7,231 bases of DNA, from contig CAYPEL010000139.1 in NCBI GenBank assembly GCA_964409635.1, positions 1 through 7,231 on the forward strand, in the 5' to 3' direction. Every line of letters starts with the position of its first letter. Positions within the stretch are counted from its first letter, which is position 1. Source of the DNA: CAYPEL01 sp964409635 (lineage in GTDB: Bacteria; Pseudomonadota; Gammaproteobacteria; DSM-19610). Of the stretch, positions 1-5,881 are shown piece after piece. The notes below the pieces were generated by a model. That model saw only the letters and a program-made list of their open reading frames with translations. It had not been told where the DNA came from and made no database searches. The translations under genes and the position numbers were made by a program.

Positions 1-40
1 CAGTACTCCGATCACAGGTAATCAGCGTTTTCAGACCCAC

Positions 41-769
41 ATGCAAGCAACACGTATTATTCTGGCATTTATCCTGCTGATCTCAGCCGGCTGCTCAACC
101 ACACCGGATGATCCGCTGGATCGCCTATCGGCCAATGAACTGTATGCACAGGCCAAAAAAGCGCTCGAAAGCGGTGACTACGAAACAGCTATCAATACCT
201 TTGAGAAGCTCGAAGCGCGTTACCCCTTTGGTAAATATGCCCAGCAGGCGCAGCTCGAGATCGCTTATGCCTACTACAAATTCGATGAACCTGAATCAGC
301 GATAGCCACGTTAGACCGTTTTATCCGCAGTAATCCCGGCAATCAGAACCTGGATTACGCGCGTTATCTGAAGGGACTGGTCAATTATAATCGTGGCACA
401 AGTATAGTTGACCGCTTTGCGCAACGGGATCCAGCAGATCGTGATACTCGCGCCCTGCGCGATGCTTTCACCGATTTTTCAGAACTAATCAAACTGCATC
501 CGCATAGCCGCTACTCCAAAGACGCCAAGCAAAGACTGATTTACGTGCATAACAACTTGGCCCGCTATGAAATCAAGGTGGCCAATTATTATATTAAACG
601 TGGTGCTTACGTTGCAGCTGCAAACCGGGCTAAATATGTAGTGGAAAATTACCAACGCACACCCGCCGTCCAGGAAGCAGTACAGGTTATGGTGCGCGCC
701 TATACATTGATGGGCATGCATGGCCTGGCGAACAGTGCACAGAAAATACTGGAATTAAATCAGCAGTAG
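41..769 (+). CDS. bamD: Outer membrane protein assembly factor BamD (ComL/YfiO), lipoprotein
   Basis: BamD is an essential lipoprotein of the BAM complex. It sits on the periplasmic face of the outer membrane and works with BamA to fold beta-barrel proteins. The 242-residue product is a normal length. It starts with a short basic-hydrophobic signal peptide (residues 1-17) ending in ISAGC, so Cys18 should be the lipidated residue; Ser at -3 is less usual than Leu but tolerated. Tetratricopeptide-like helical repeats follow: LYAQAKKALESGDYETA at 34-50, a second around 66-100 (YAQQAQLEIAYAYYKF, then ESAIATLDRFI), and further helices at about 104-120, 160-195 and 208-240. The start is supported by the position of the signal peptide, although no good Shine-Dalgarno is visible in the 40 bases before it. 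In many proteobacteria rluD lies divergently just upstream; it is not visible here. Identification is by family pattern and is firm. Confidence 0.95.
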   Translation: MQATRIILAFILLISAGCSTTPDDPLDRLSANELYAQAKKALESGDYETAINTFEKLEARYPFGKYAQQAQLEIAYAYYKFDEPESAIATLDRFIRSNPGNQNLDYARYLKGLVNYNRGTSIVDRFAQRDPADRDTRALRDAFTDFSELIKLHPHSRYSKDAKQRLIYVHNNLARYEIKVANYYIKRGAYVAAANRAKYVVENYQRTPAVQEAVQVMVRAYTLMGMHGLANSAQKILELNQQ

Positions 770-816
770 ACTAGCTGATGAGTGTGCCGATTGTGATTGC
801 AAATGGTTCAAATACG

Positions 817-842
817 GTAGGAGCAGTTTTAACCACTCCTAC
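817..842. repeat. Inverted repeat, REP-like hairpin between convergent genes
   Basis: GTAGGAG at 817-823 is matched exactly by its reverse complement CTCCTAC at 836-842. The 12-base middle could extend the stem by a few pairs (GTT/AAC) after a 2x2 mismatch. No U-run follows on either strand, so it is not a classic intrinsic terminator. The arm resembles the GTAGGAGC...GCTCCTAC arms of REP-type intergenic repeats in Pseudomonas and relatives. It lies in the 96-bp gap between the 3' ends of bamD and glnB, where such elements often protect or terminate transcripts. The inverted repeat is seen directly; the REP assignment is inferred from one copy. Confidence 0.5.
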
Positions 843-865
843 AGGGTTCCCTAGAGGACAGTACA

Positions 866-1204
866 CTAGATAGCGTCTTGATCCGTTTCTCCTGTGCGAA
901 TGCGTAACACTTTACCTACGTCCGAAACAAAAATCTTACCGTCACCAATTTTACCCGTCCGTGCCGCGCCGGTAATTGCTTCGATACAGCGGTCAAGATC
1001 CGCTTCCTTAACCACCACTTCCAGCTTCACTTTAGGCAGAAAATCTACCACGTACTCTGCGCCTCGATACAATTCAGTATGCCCTTTCTGACGGCCAAAA
1101 CCTTTTACCTCAATTGCTGTCATTCCATTTATCCCGATCTCTGACAACGCTTCACGCACATCGTCCAGCTTGAACGGCTTAATGATTGCTTCTATTTTTT
1201 TCAT
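866..1204 (-). CDS. glnB: Nitrogen regulatory protein P-II (GlnB)
   Basis: This is a cytoplasmic trimeric PII signal protein. It binds ATP/ADP and 2-oxoglutarate and adjusts nitrogen-metabolism partners such as the GlnE and NtrB systems. All 112 residues fit the family length. The T-loop (about 37-55, GFGRQKGHTELYRGAEYVVD) carries Tyr51, the uridylylation site. The B-loop TGKIGDGKIF is at 83-92 and the C-loop RIRTG at 101-105. Gln39 and Lys58, used for 2-oxoglutarate binding, are present. The N-terminus MKKIEAIIKPFKLDDVREAL and Asp54 (Asn in E. coli GlnK) favour GlnB over GlnK, and no amtB is adjacent. The start is supported by a good Shine-Dalgarno. It lies 78 bp downstream of nadE on the same strand, so it may be read from that operon and from its own promoter. 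Confidence 0.96.
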   Translation of the reverse strand: MKKIEAIIKPFKLDDVREALSEIGINGMTAIEVKGFGRQKGHTELYRGAEYVVDFLPKVKLEVVVKEADLDRCIEAITGAARTGKIGDGKIFVSDVGKVLRIRTGETDQDAI

Positions 1205-1212
1205 GGCTCTCG

Positions 1213-1219
1213 TCCCCTG
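1213..1219 (-). promoter_or_regulatory. Ribosome binding site of glnB
   Basis: On the minus strand CAGGGGA ends 8 bases before the glnB ATG. This is the clearest Shine-Dalgarno sequence in the window and supports the glnB start. Confidence 0.65.
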
Positions 1220-1238
1220 CTGCTTGGTTTATATGCCT

Positions 1239-1267
1239 ATAGTATCGAATATAGCACCCTGCCCCAA
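1239..1267 (-). promoter_or_regulatory. Candidate sigma-70 promoter for glnB
   Basis: Two overlapping readings exist in the 78-bp nadE–glnB gap. One is TTGGGG (1267-1262) and TACTAT (1244-1239) with a 17-base spacer. The other is an extended -10, TGCTATATT (1256-1248), where TATATT matches five of six consensus positions but no good -35 is seen. Either would start transcription a few tens of bases before the glnB ATG. I looked for a sigma-54 -24/-12 pattern (GG and GC at the right spacing) and did not find one. The matches are weak to moderate, so this is a prediction only. Confidence 0.3.
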
Positions 1268-1282
1268 CCAGGCGACAATGAA

Positions 1283-2944
1283 TTATTTTTTCAGCTGCGC
1301 GCTTAGATAACCTGAAATGATAGGATAGCGGCGATCCCGCCCAAACGCCCGGCGGCTGATACGCACGCCCGGCGGCGCCTGCCGGCGCTTGTATTCATTG
1401 CGGTCAACTAACGCCGCAATCCGCTGAACAACCCCTTCGTCAAACCCCTGGGCCACCAGTTCAGCGATACTTTGATCTTTTTCAATATAAGCTTCCAGCA
1501 ACGGATCAAGCACATCATAAGGCGGTAGTGAGTCCTCGTCTTTCTGATCCGGGGCCAGTTCAGCGGATGGCGGCCGGTCGATAACCCGCTGCGGTATCAC
1601 GGGAGCAAGGGTATTCCGGTACGCTGCCAATTGGTAGACCAACAATTTGGGCACATCTTTGATGGGCGCGAAGCCGCCGGCCATATCGCCGTATAGCGTT
1701 GCATAACCCACCGACATTTCGCTCTTGTTACCCGTCGTCAGCAAAATCTTGCCCCGCTTGTTCGACAAGGCCATCAGAATGACACCCCGGCAGCGCGCCT
1801 GAATATTTTCTTCTGTGGTATCTGTTTCTGTACCGGCGAACGCAGCCTGTAACGACGCCAGAAATGCGTCGAACACAGGTTCAATAGAAATCTCCTGACA
1901 GGCCACACCCAGCGCATCGGCCTGTGCCTGTGCATCATCCAGGCTCATCTGGGCCGTATAACGGGAGGGCATCATCACCACCTCGACCTGTCCGGCGCCG
2001 ATTGCATCTGCAGCGATCGCCAGTGTCAGCGCTGAATCGATACCACCCGATAAACCAATGACTGCGCCCTTGAAACCGGCCTTTTTAATATAGTCACGCA
2101 CGCCTAGCACAAGCGTTTGATAAACCGCTGCTACTTCTGGAAGCCGGACTGCCACCTCAGCGGGTACAGCTTTAATCGTTCCGTCCACGACCTTAAAATC
2201 AACTGGGAACAGACCTTCTATACAGGCTGGGCAACGTTGTGTAACGCTACCCTCCTGATTAATAACGAACGATTCACCATCGAAAACCAGCTCATCCTGG
2301 CCGCCCACCAGATTGGCATAGAGCACCGGAATACCGCACTCCGTCACCCGCTGCGAAACAACCGCTTCGCGCTCACGCCCTTTACCGGCATGAAACGGTG
2401 AAGCATTGATATTTACCAGCAACTGCGCACCCGCATCGGTTGCCAGCCGGGCAGGCCCGGGACGCCATATATCCTCACAAATCGTGATGCCCACCGCAAT
2501 ATTTTGTATCTTTACAGTTGCATATCCTTCACCGGATGAAAAATAGCGTCTTTCGTCAAACACACTGTAGTTGGGCAAGTGATGTTTGTGACACACGGCG
2601 AGAATTTCACCGTTGTATAAAATCGAAGCGGCATTGAAGCGTGCTTCGGTCTCTTGCGATGGATAACCTATCAGCACATGAATATTTTTAACTTCAGCCA
2701 GAATCCTGTCGAGCGCCCTGTTCACCATGCGCTGCAGTCCGGGTCTTAATAATAAATCTTCAGGTGGATAACCGGTCAGGGTAAGCTCGGGAAAGACGAC
2801 CAGATCGGCTTTGTGAGTATCACGCGCCGTTTTACTCAGGCGGATAACCTGCTCTGCATTGCCAGGCACATCCCCGACCAGCAGGTTACATTGGGCGATG
2901 ACTATACGAAGTGGAGCATTTTCTTTTTTTTCTGGTGAATTCAT
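1283..2944 (-). CDS. nadE: Glutamine-dependent NAD+ synthetase
   Basis: The enzyme makes NAD+ from deamido-NAD+ and ATP with ammonia released from glutamine, the last step of NAD synthesis, in the cytoplasm. The 553-residue product has two domains. The N-terminal nitrilase-type glutaminase (about 12-265) shows the catalytic triad Glu53 (FPELTLTGYPPED), Lys120 (HKHHLPNYSVFDERRYF) and Cys156 (GITICEDIW). The C-terminal synthetase (about 270-553) has the PP-loop SGGIDS at 299-304, the TGNKSE segment at 404-409 and the RRQAPPG tail motif at 520-526. It belongs to the shorter proteobacterial glutamine-dependent class, not the roughly 680-residue actinobacterial type or the short ammonia-dependent form. 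It starts 21 bp after the sucD stop, so co-transcription with sucD is likely, but its Shine-Dalgarno is poor. An A8 tract lies in codons 5-7. The function call is firm. Confidence 0.96.
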   Translation of the reverse strand: MNSPEKKENAPLRIVIAQCNLLVGDVPGNAEQVIRLSKTARDTHKADLVVFPELTLTGYPPEDLLLRPGLQRMVNRALDRILAEVKNIHVLIGYPSQETEARFNAASILYNGEILAVCHKHHLPNYSVFDERRYFSSGEGYATVKIQNIAVGITICEDIWRPGPARLATDAGAQLLVNINASPFHAGKGREREAVVSQRVTECGIPVLYANLVGGQDELVFDGESFVINQEGSVTQRCPACIEGLFPVDFKVVDGTIKAVPAEVAVRLPEVAAVYQTLVLGVRDYIKKAGFKGAVIGLSGGIDSALTLAIAADAIGAGQVEVVMMPSRYTAQMSLDDAQAQADALGVACQEISIEPVFDAFLASLQAAFAGTETDTTEENIQARCRGVILMALSNKRGKILLTTGNKSEMSVGYATLYGDMAGGFAPIKDVPKLLVYQLAAYRNTLAPVIPQRVIDRPPSAELAPDQKDEDSLPPYDVLDPLLEAYIEKDQSIAELVAQGFDEGVVQRIAALVDRNEYKRRQAPPGVRISRRAFGRDRRYPIISGYLSAQLKK

Positions 2945-2965
2945 TTACTGCAACCATTTATAACA

Positions 2966-3838
2966 TTACCCTGCGAGCACTTCCTGCATCCTTTGCCCCA
3001 TGTCAGCGGGTGATCTTACGACCGCAACACCGGCGTTTTCCAACGCGGTAAATTTTGCTTGTGCAGTTCCCTTACCGCCGCTGATAATCGCGCCTGCATG
3101 CCCCATCCGTTTCCCCTTAGGCGCCGTCACGCCGGCTATATAGGCCACCACCGGCTTGCTGACATGATCTATGATGTATTCAGCCGCTGCTTCTTCAGCC
3201 ACGCCACCAATTTCACCCACCATCACAACGCCTTTGGTAGCCGGATCATTCTCAAATAAAGCCAGACAGTCAATAAAGCCCAGCCCCTGAACCGGGTCAC
3301 CACCAATACCAACACAGGTACTCTGTCCCAATCCCGCCAAGGTGGTTTGATGTACCGCCTCATAGGTCAGCGTTCCCGACCGCGACACAATACCTATCGA
3401 CCCGGCTTTATGAATTGCGCCTGGCATGATGCCAATTTTGCATTCATCCGGCGTAATCACACCCGGGCAATTTGGACCAATCAGTTTGACGGGGCTACCT
3501 GCCAAGGCGGCTTTTACCTTGAGCATATCCAGCACAGGGATGCCTTCTGTGATACAGACGATTACCTCAATACCCGCGTCTGCGGCTTCAAATATCGCAT
3601 CCGCTGCAAACGGCGCTGGCACATAAATCATGGTCGCATTAGCGCCGGTTTCACGCACCGCGTCTGCAACAGTATCAAAAACAGGTAACCCGAGGTGTTG
3701 CTGCCCACCCTTGCCGGGCGTTACGCCGCCCACCATTTGGGTGCCATAAGCAATCGCCTGTTCGGAATGAAAACTGCCCTGCTTACCCGTAAAACCCTGG
3801 CATATCACACGGGTCGAGCTATCGATTAATATACTCAT
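2966..3838 (-). CDS. sucD: Succinate--CoA ligase (ADP-forming) subunit alpha
   Basis: This is the alpha subunit of succinyl-CoA synthetase, the TCA-cycle enzyme that interconverts succinyl-CoA and succinate with formation of a nucleoside triphosphate. At 290 residues it is full length. The N-terminal CoA-binding Rossmann fold includes GFTGKQG (15-21) and VGGVTPGKGG (36-45). The conserved GPNCPGVITP is at 121-130. GEIGG (208-212) contains the partner glutamate, and the phosphorylated active-site histidine is His247 in KRMGHAGAIISGG. The sequence follows SucD more closely than the related malate-CoA ligase subunit MtkB. The catalytic unit needs a beta subunit (SucC), normally encoded directly upstream. 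Here the upstream 139 bp hold no such gene and the next gene runs the other way, so sucC must be elsewhere or missing. sucD is the first gene of the sucD–nadE–glnB group. Confidence 0.96.
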   Translation of the reverse strand: MSILIDSSTRVICQGFTGKQGSFHSEQAIAYGTQMVGGVTPGKGGQQHLGLPVFDTVADAVRETGANATMIYVPAPFAADAIFEAADAGIEVIVCITEGIPVLDMLKVKAALAGSPVKLIGPNCPGVITPDECKIGIMPGAIHKAGSIGIVSRSGTLTYEAVHQTTLAGLGQSTCVGIGGDPVQGLGFIDCLALFENDPATKGVVMVGEIGGVAEEAAAEYIIDHVSKPVVAYIAGVTAPKGKRMGHAGAIISGGKGTAQAKFTALENAGVAVVRSPADMGQRMQEVLAG

Positions 3839-3977
3839 TGTAATTCCGGTTAGCTTTCTACCTTAATTAATTGGCCGCTATTGTCCGATTTATCCCCGCC
3901 AGAGTCGAATTTTCCTGTCAGCCTGCATTTCTATCCGGTCACTTGCGTCCAGCCCAAAAACCCGTGACACTGGCGTC
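3839..3977. promoter_or_regulatory. Divergent intergenic region between sucD and the pilSR operon
   Basis: This 139-bp gap must hold the start signals for both the minus-strand sucD group and the plus-strand operon, unless these are read from farther away. It contains an AT-rich patch with TTAATTAA (3863-3870), about 25 bases upstream of the sucD ATG. On the minus strand TTGGGC, an 18-base spacer and TAGAAA form a weak sigma-70-like pair. I see no strong promoter, no clear sigma-54 site and no recognisable remnant of a sucC 3' end. Shine-Dalgarno matches for both genes are weak. The role is inferred from position. Confidence 0.35.
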
Positions 3978-4217
3978 ATGTTTGGAATTCGTATACTGCT
4001 GTTTTTGATCGGTATCGGGCTGGTGATCGCCATTCTCGTCCATTTTGCCCGTGGATCCGGCCGGATTACTGAAAAAAAACCCAAGCATGTCGATAAGATG
4101 GTGAAGTGCCACCAATGTGGCACCTATACCCCGGTAAAGGAAACCATCGAATCAAATGGTAGTCACTACTGCTGCGAACAACACCGCAAAGACGCAGAAG
4201 ACAACAAATCAGGCTGA
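3978..4217 (+). CDS. PP0621 family small membrane protein with zinc-ribbon-like motif
   Basis: This is a 79-residue protein of unknown function. Residues about 4-22 (IRILLFLIGIGLVIAILVH) form a single N-terminal transmembrane segment. A basic linker (TEKKPKH) leads to a probable metal site: Cys44-x2-Cys47 (MVKCHQCGTY) and Cys65/Cys66 followed by His69 (YCCEQHR). This matches the pattern I know from the uncharacterised PP0621 family found just upstream of pilS in pseudomonads and other proteobacteria. A short cytoplasmic zinc-ribbon head is likely if the N-terminus faces the periplasm; topology is inferred. Its 3' end overlaps pilS by 62 bp, which suggests translational coupling and a link to pilus regulation or assembly. 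An A8 tract (4072-4079) lies between the membrane segment and the metal motif. No ribosome binding site stands out. The gene is probably real; its job is unknown. Confidence 0.82.
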   Translation: MFGIRILLFLIGIGLVIAILVHFARGSGRITEKKPKHVDKMVKCHQCGTYTPVKETIESNGSHYCCEQHRKDAEDNKSG

Positions 4218-5853
4218 CCCATCGAGCAGCGCCGCTGGCGCCCACGCCTGGCAGCCGCTGCGCCTGTTGACATTCTATCGGGTGATCCTCACCGGATTAC
4301 TGGTTGTGCTGTTCTTTTCGCTGCGCGAAGCCAATCCATTTAATGTCATCCACCCGGCGGTCTTTGCAAATACTTTATTAGCGTATCTAGGCTTCAGCGT
4401 CATGGCTGGCTTTAGCGCCCGGCTGCACTGGCCTGGCTACCAGCTGCAATCCATTGTGCAGATTTCTATTGATATTACCGCGCTGACCCTACTCATGTAC
4501 GCCAGTGACGGCATCGGCAGTGGCCTGGCAGTGCTTATGGTGGTGACCGTTTCCGCCAGCGCACTGTTATTGCCCGGCCGGCTGGCATTCCTGTTTGCCG
4601 CGATTGCCGCACTGGCTATGTTGGGTGAATCCGGATATGAAGTGTTAATCCTCGAAAAAACCCGGGCAGATGCGATTACCCGTGCGGGCCTGCTCGGCAT
4701 GGTGCTGTTTTCAACCTCGGCACTCGCTTACGTACTGGCACATAGAATCCGGGAAAGTGAAGCACTGGCCCTGCAACGCGGCATCGACCTGACCAACCAG
4801 GAACAGTTAAACCAACACGTCATCCAGCATCTGGACTCGGGTGTACTGGTGGTTGATTCATCCGGCAACATCCGCATGAGTAACACCACCGCCATAAAGT
4901 TTCTTGACCTGTCCGGGACACCCGGTTTATTGCAGCAAGTCCAACCTGATCTATATTACCAGCTACAGCTTTGGCGTGATGACCATAGCTGGCGGCCGGA
5001 AAATATTCAGACCAGTGATGCAACGGGCAATAAAACGCTGATGCCCCGATTTTCCATGCTGAAAACCGTAAAAGGTTTTGGCACGCTGATTTTCCTCGAC
5101 GACAGTAACACCCTGGCGCAACAGAGCCAGCAGATAAAACTGGCTTCTTTAGGCCGGTTATCGGCAAGTATTGCGCATGAAATCCGTAACCCGCTGGGCG
5201 CCATCAGCCATGCCGCACAATTGCTGGACGAATCAAAGCAAATAGATAGCGCTGACAAGCGGCTGATTGAAATCATCGAAAAACACAGTCGGCGCGTCAA
5301 CACCATTATCGAAAATATCCTGCAACTGTCACGGCGCAAGCCAGTAAAACTGCAACCTATCGACCTCAAGCACTGGCTGATAAGCTTTATCGATGAGTAT
5401 TGCGAGGCAGAAAAAATTTCCGGCGCGGCCTTCAATCTGATAACGCCTGAAAAGAGCGTCATCGTCCACATGGATCCAGACCACCTGCGGCAAGTGGTCT
5501 GGAATTTATCTAAAAACGGATTACGCCACGCTGCAGCGCCTGCCCAAATAACCCTGCGCATCTCGGGCGCTGAGGATCAGTTAACCAGTCTTGATACGAT
5601 AGATAACGGATCGGGTATACCCGCCGATAAGGCTGAACAGATTTTCGAACCTTTCTTCACAACGGAAACAACCGGGACTGGCCTGGGTTTGTACCTCGCG
5701 CGTGAATTATGCGAGATCAATCAGTGTCATCTTAGCTACCTACCTGCCGATACAGGGGGTAGCTGCTTCAGAATTCACTTTGCACCCCAACAGAAAGCTG
5801 AGACTCACACGACAGACGAAAGAGTTGCAGCAACCGCCAGCCTGACCGCCTGA
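4156..5853 (+). CDS. pilS: Two-component sensor histidine kinase PilS
   Basis: PilS is an inner-membrane kinase that phosphorylates PilR to control type IV pilin transcription. The 565-residue product has a hydrophilic N-terminus of about 36 residues, then six likely membrane helices (about 38-56, 69-86, 98-115, 121-139, 141-157, 177-196). A PAS-like segment follows (about 218-316, LDSGVLVVDSSGNIRMSN). The HisKA H-box SIAHEIRNPLGAISHAA has phospho-acceptor His341. The HATPase domain shows the N-box NLSKNGLRH (Asn454), the G1 box DNGSGIP (483-489), EPFFTTE (497-503) and the G2 box GTGLGLYLARELC (507-519). The N-box has Gly455 where Ala is usual. The first possible ATG is used: a stop lies just upstream in frame and no Met occurs downstream until residue 83, inside the membrane region. 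It overlaps the preceding gene by 62 bp, and pilR follows after 28 bp. Confidence 0.93.
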   Translation: MVVTTAANNTAKTQKTTNQADPSSSAAGAHAWQPLRLLTFYRVILTGLLVVLFFSLREANPFNVIHPAVFANTLLAYLGFSVMAGFSARLHWPGYQLQSIVQISIDITALTLLMYASDGIGSGLAVLMVVTVSASALLLPGRLAFLFAAIAALAMLGESGYEVLILEKTRADAITRAGLLGMVLFSTSALAYVLAHRIRESEALALQRGIDLTNQEQLNQHVIQHLDSGVLVVDSSGNIRMSNTTAIKFLDLSGTPGLLQQVQPDLYYQLQLWRDDHSWRPENIQTSDATGNKTLMPRFSMLKTVKGFGTLIFLDDSNTLAQQSQQIKLASLGRLSASIAHEIRNPLGAISHAAQLLDESKQIDSADKRLIEIIEKHSRRVNTIIENILQLSRRKPVKLQPIDLKHWLISFIDEYCEAEKISGAAFNLITPEKSVIVHMDPDHLRQVVWNLSKNGLRHAAAPAQITLRISGAEDQLTSLDTIDNGSGIPADKAEQIFEPFFTTETTGTGLGLYLARELCEINQCHLSYLPADTGGSCFRIHFAPQQKAETHTTDERVAATASLTA

Positions 5854-5881
5854 CCAAACCCTCACGGAAGCAAAACCAGAC

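Noticed and set aside
396..420. TGGCAC motif as a sigma-54 -24 element in bamD
   Set aside because: It is inside coding sequence and lacks the matching GC at -12; similar TGGCAC hits in pilS and the PP0621-like gene also fail.
817..850. Classic rho-independent terminator for bamD or glnB
   Set aside because: The hairpin is present but no U-run follows on either strand, so it is reported as a REP-like repeat instead.
1205..1282. Sigma-54 promoter upstream of glnB
   Set aside because: G-rich sequence is present, but no GG and GC pair has the required -24/-12 spacing.
2117..2401. 94-residue plus-strand frame inside nadE
   Set aside because: Shadow frame antisense to the conserved NadE core; no recognisable domain or start signals.
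2966..3838. MtkB-type malate-CoA ligase subunit instead of SucD
   Set aside because: The N-terminal and Cys-region sequences (VICQGFTGKQGSFHSEQ, GPNCPGVITP) follow SucD rather than MtkB, and no MtkA or serine-cycle gene is nearby.
3890..3928. 12-codon minus-strand frame (MQADRKIRLWRG) upstream of sucD as a possible leader peptide
   Set aside because: No attenuator-like codon run or alternative hairpins are seen, and short frames like this arise by chance.
3890..4123. 77-residue minus-strand frame across the start of the PP0621-like gene and the divergent gap
   Set aside because: Most of it is antisense to the PP0621-like gene. Its tail in the gap does not resemble the SucC C-terminus or any family I know.
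5007..5561. 184-residue open frame on the minus strand within pilS
   Set aside because: It lies wholly antisense to the HisKA/HATPase coding region of pilS, which has clear family motifs, and its own product shows no recognisable domain.
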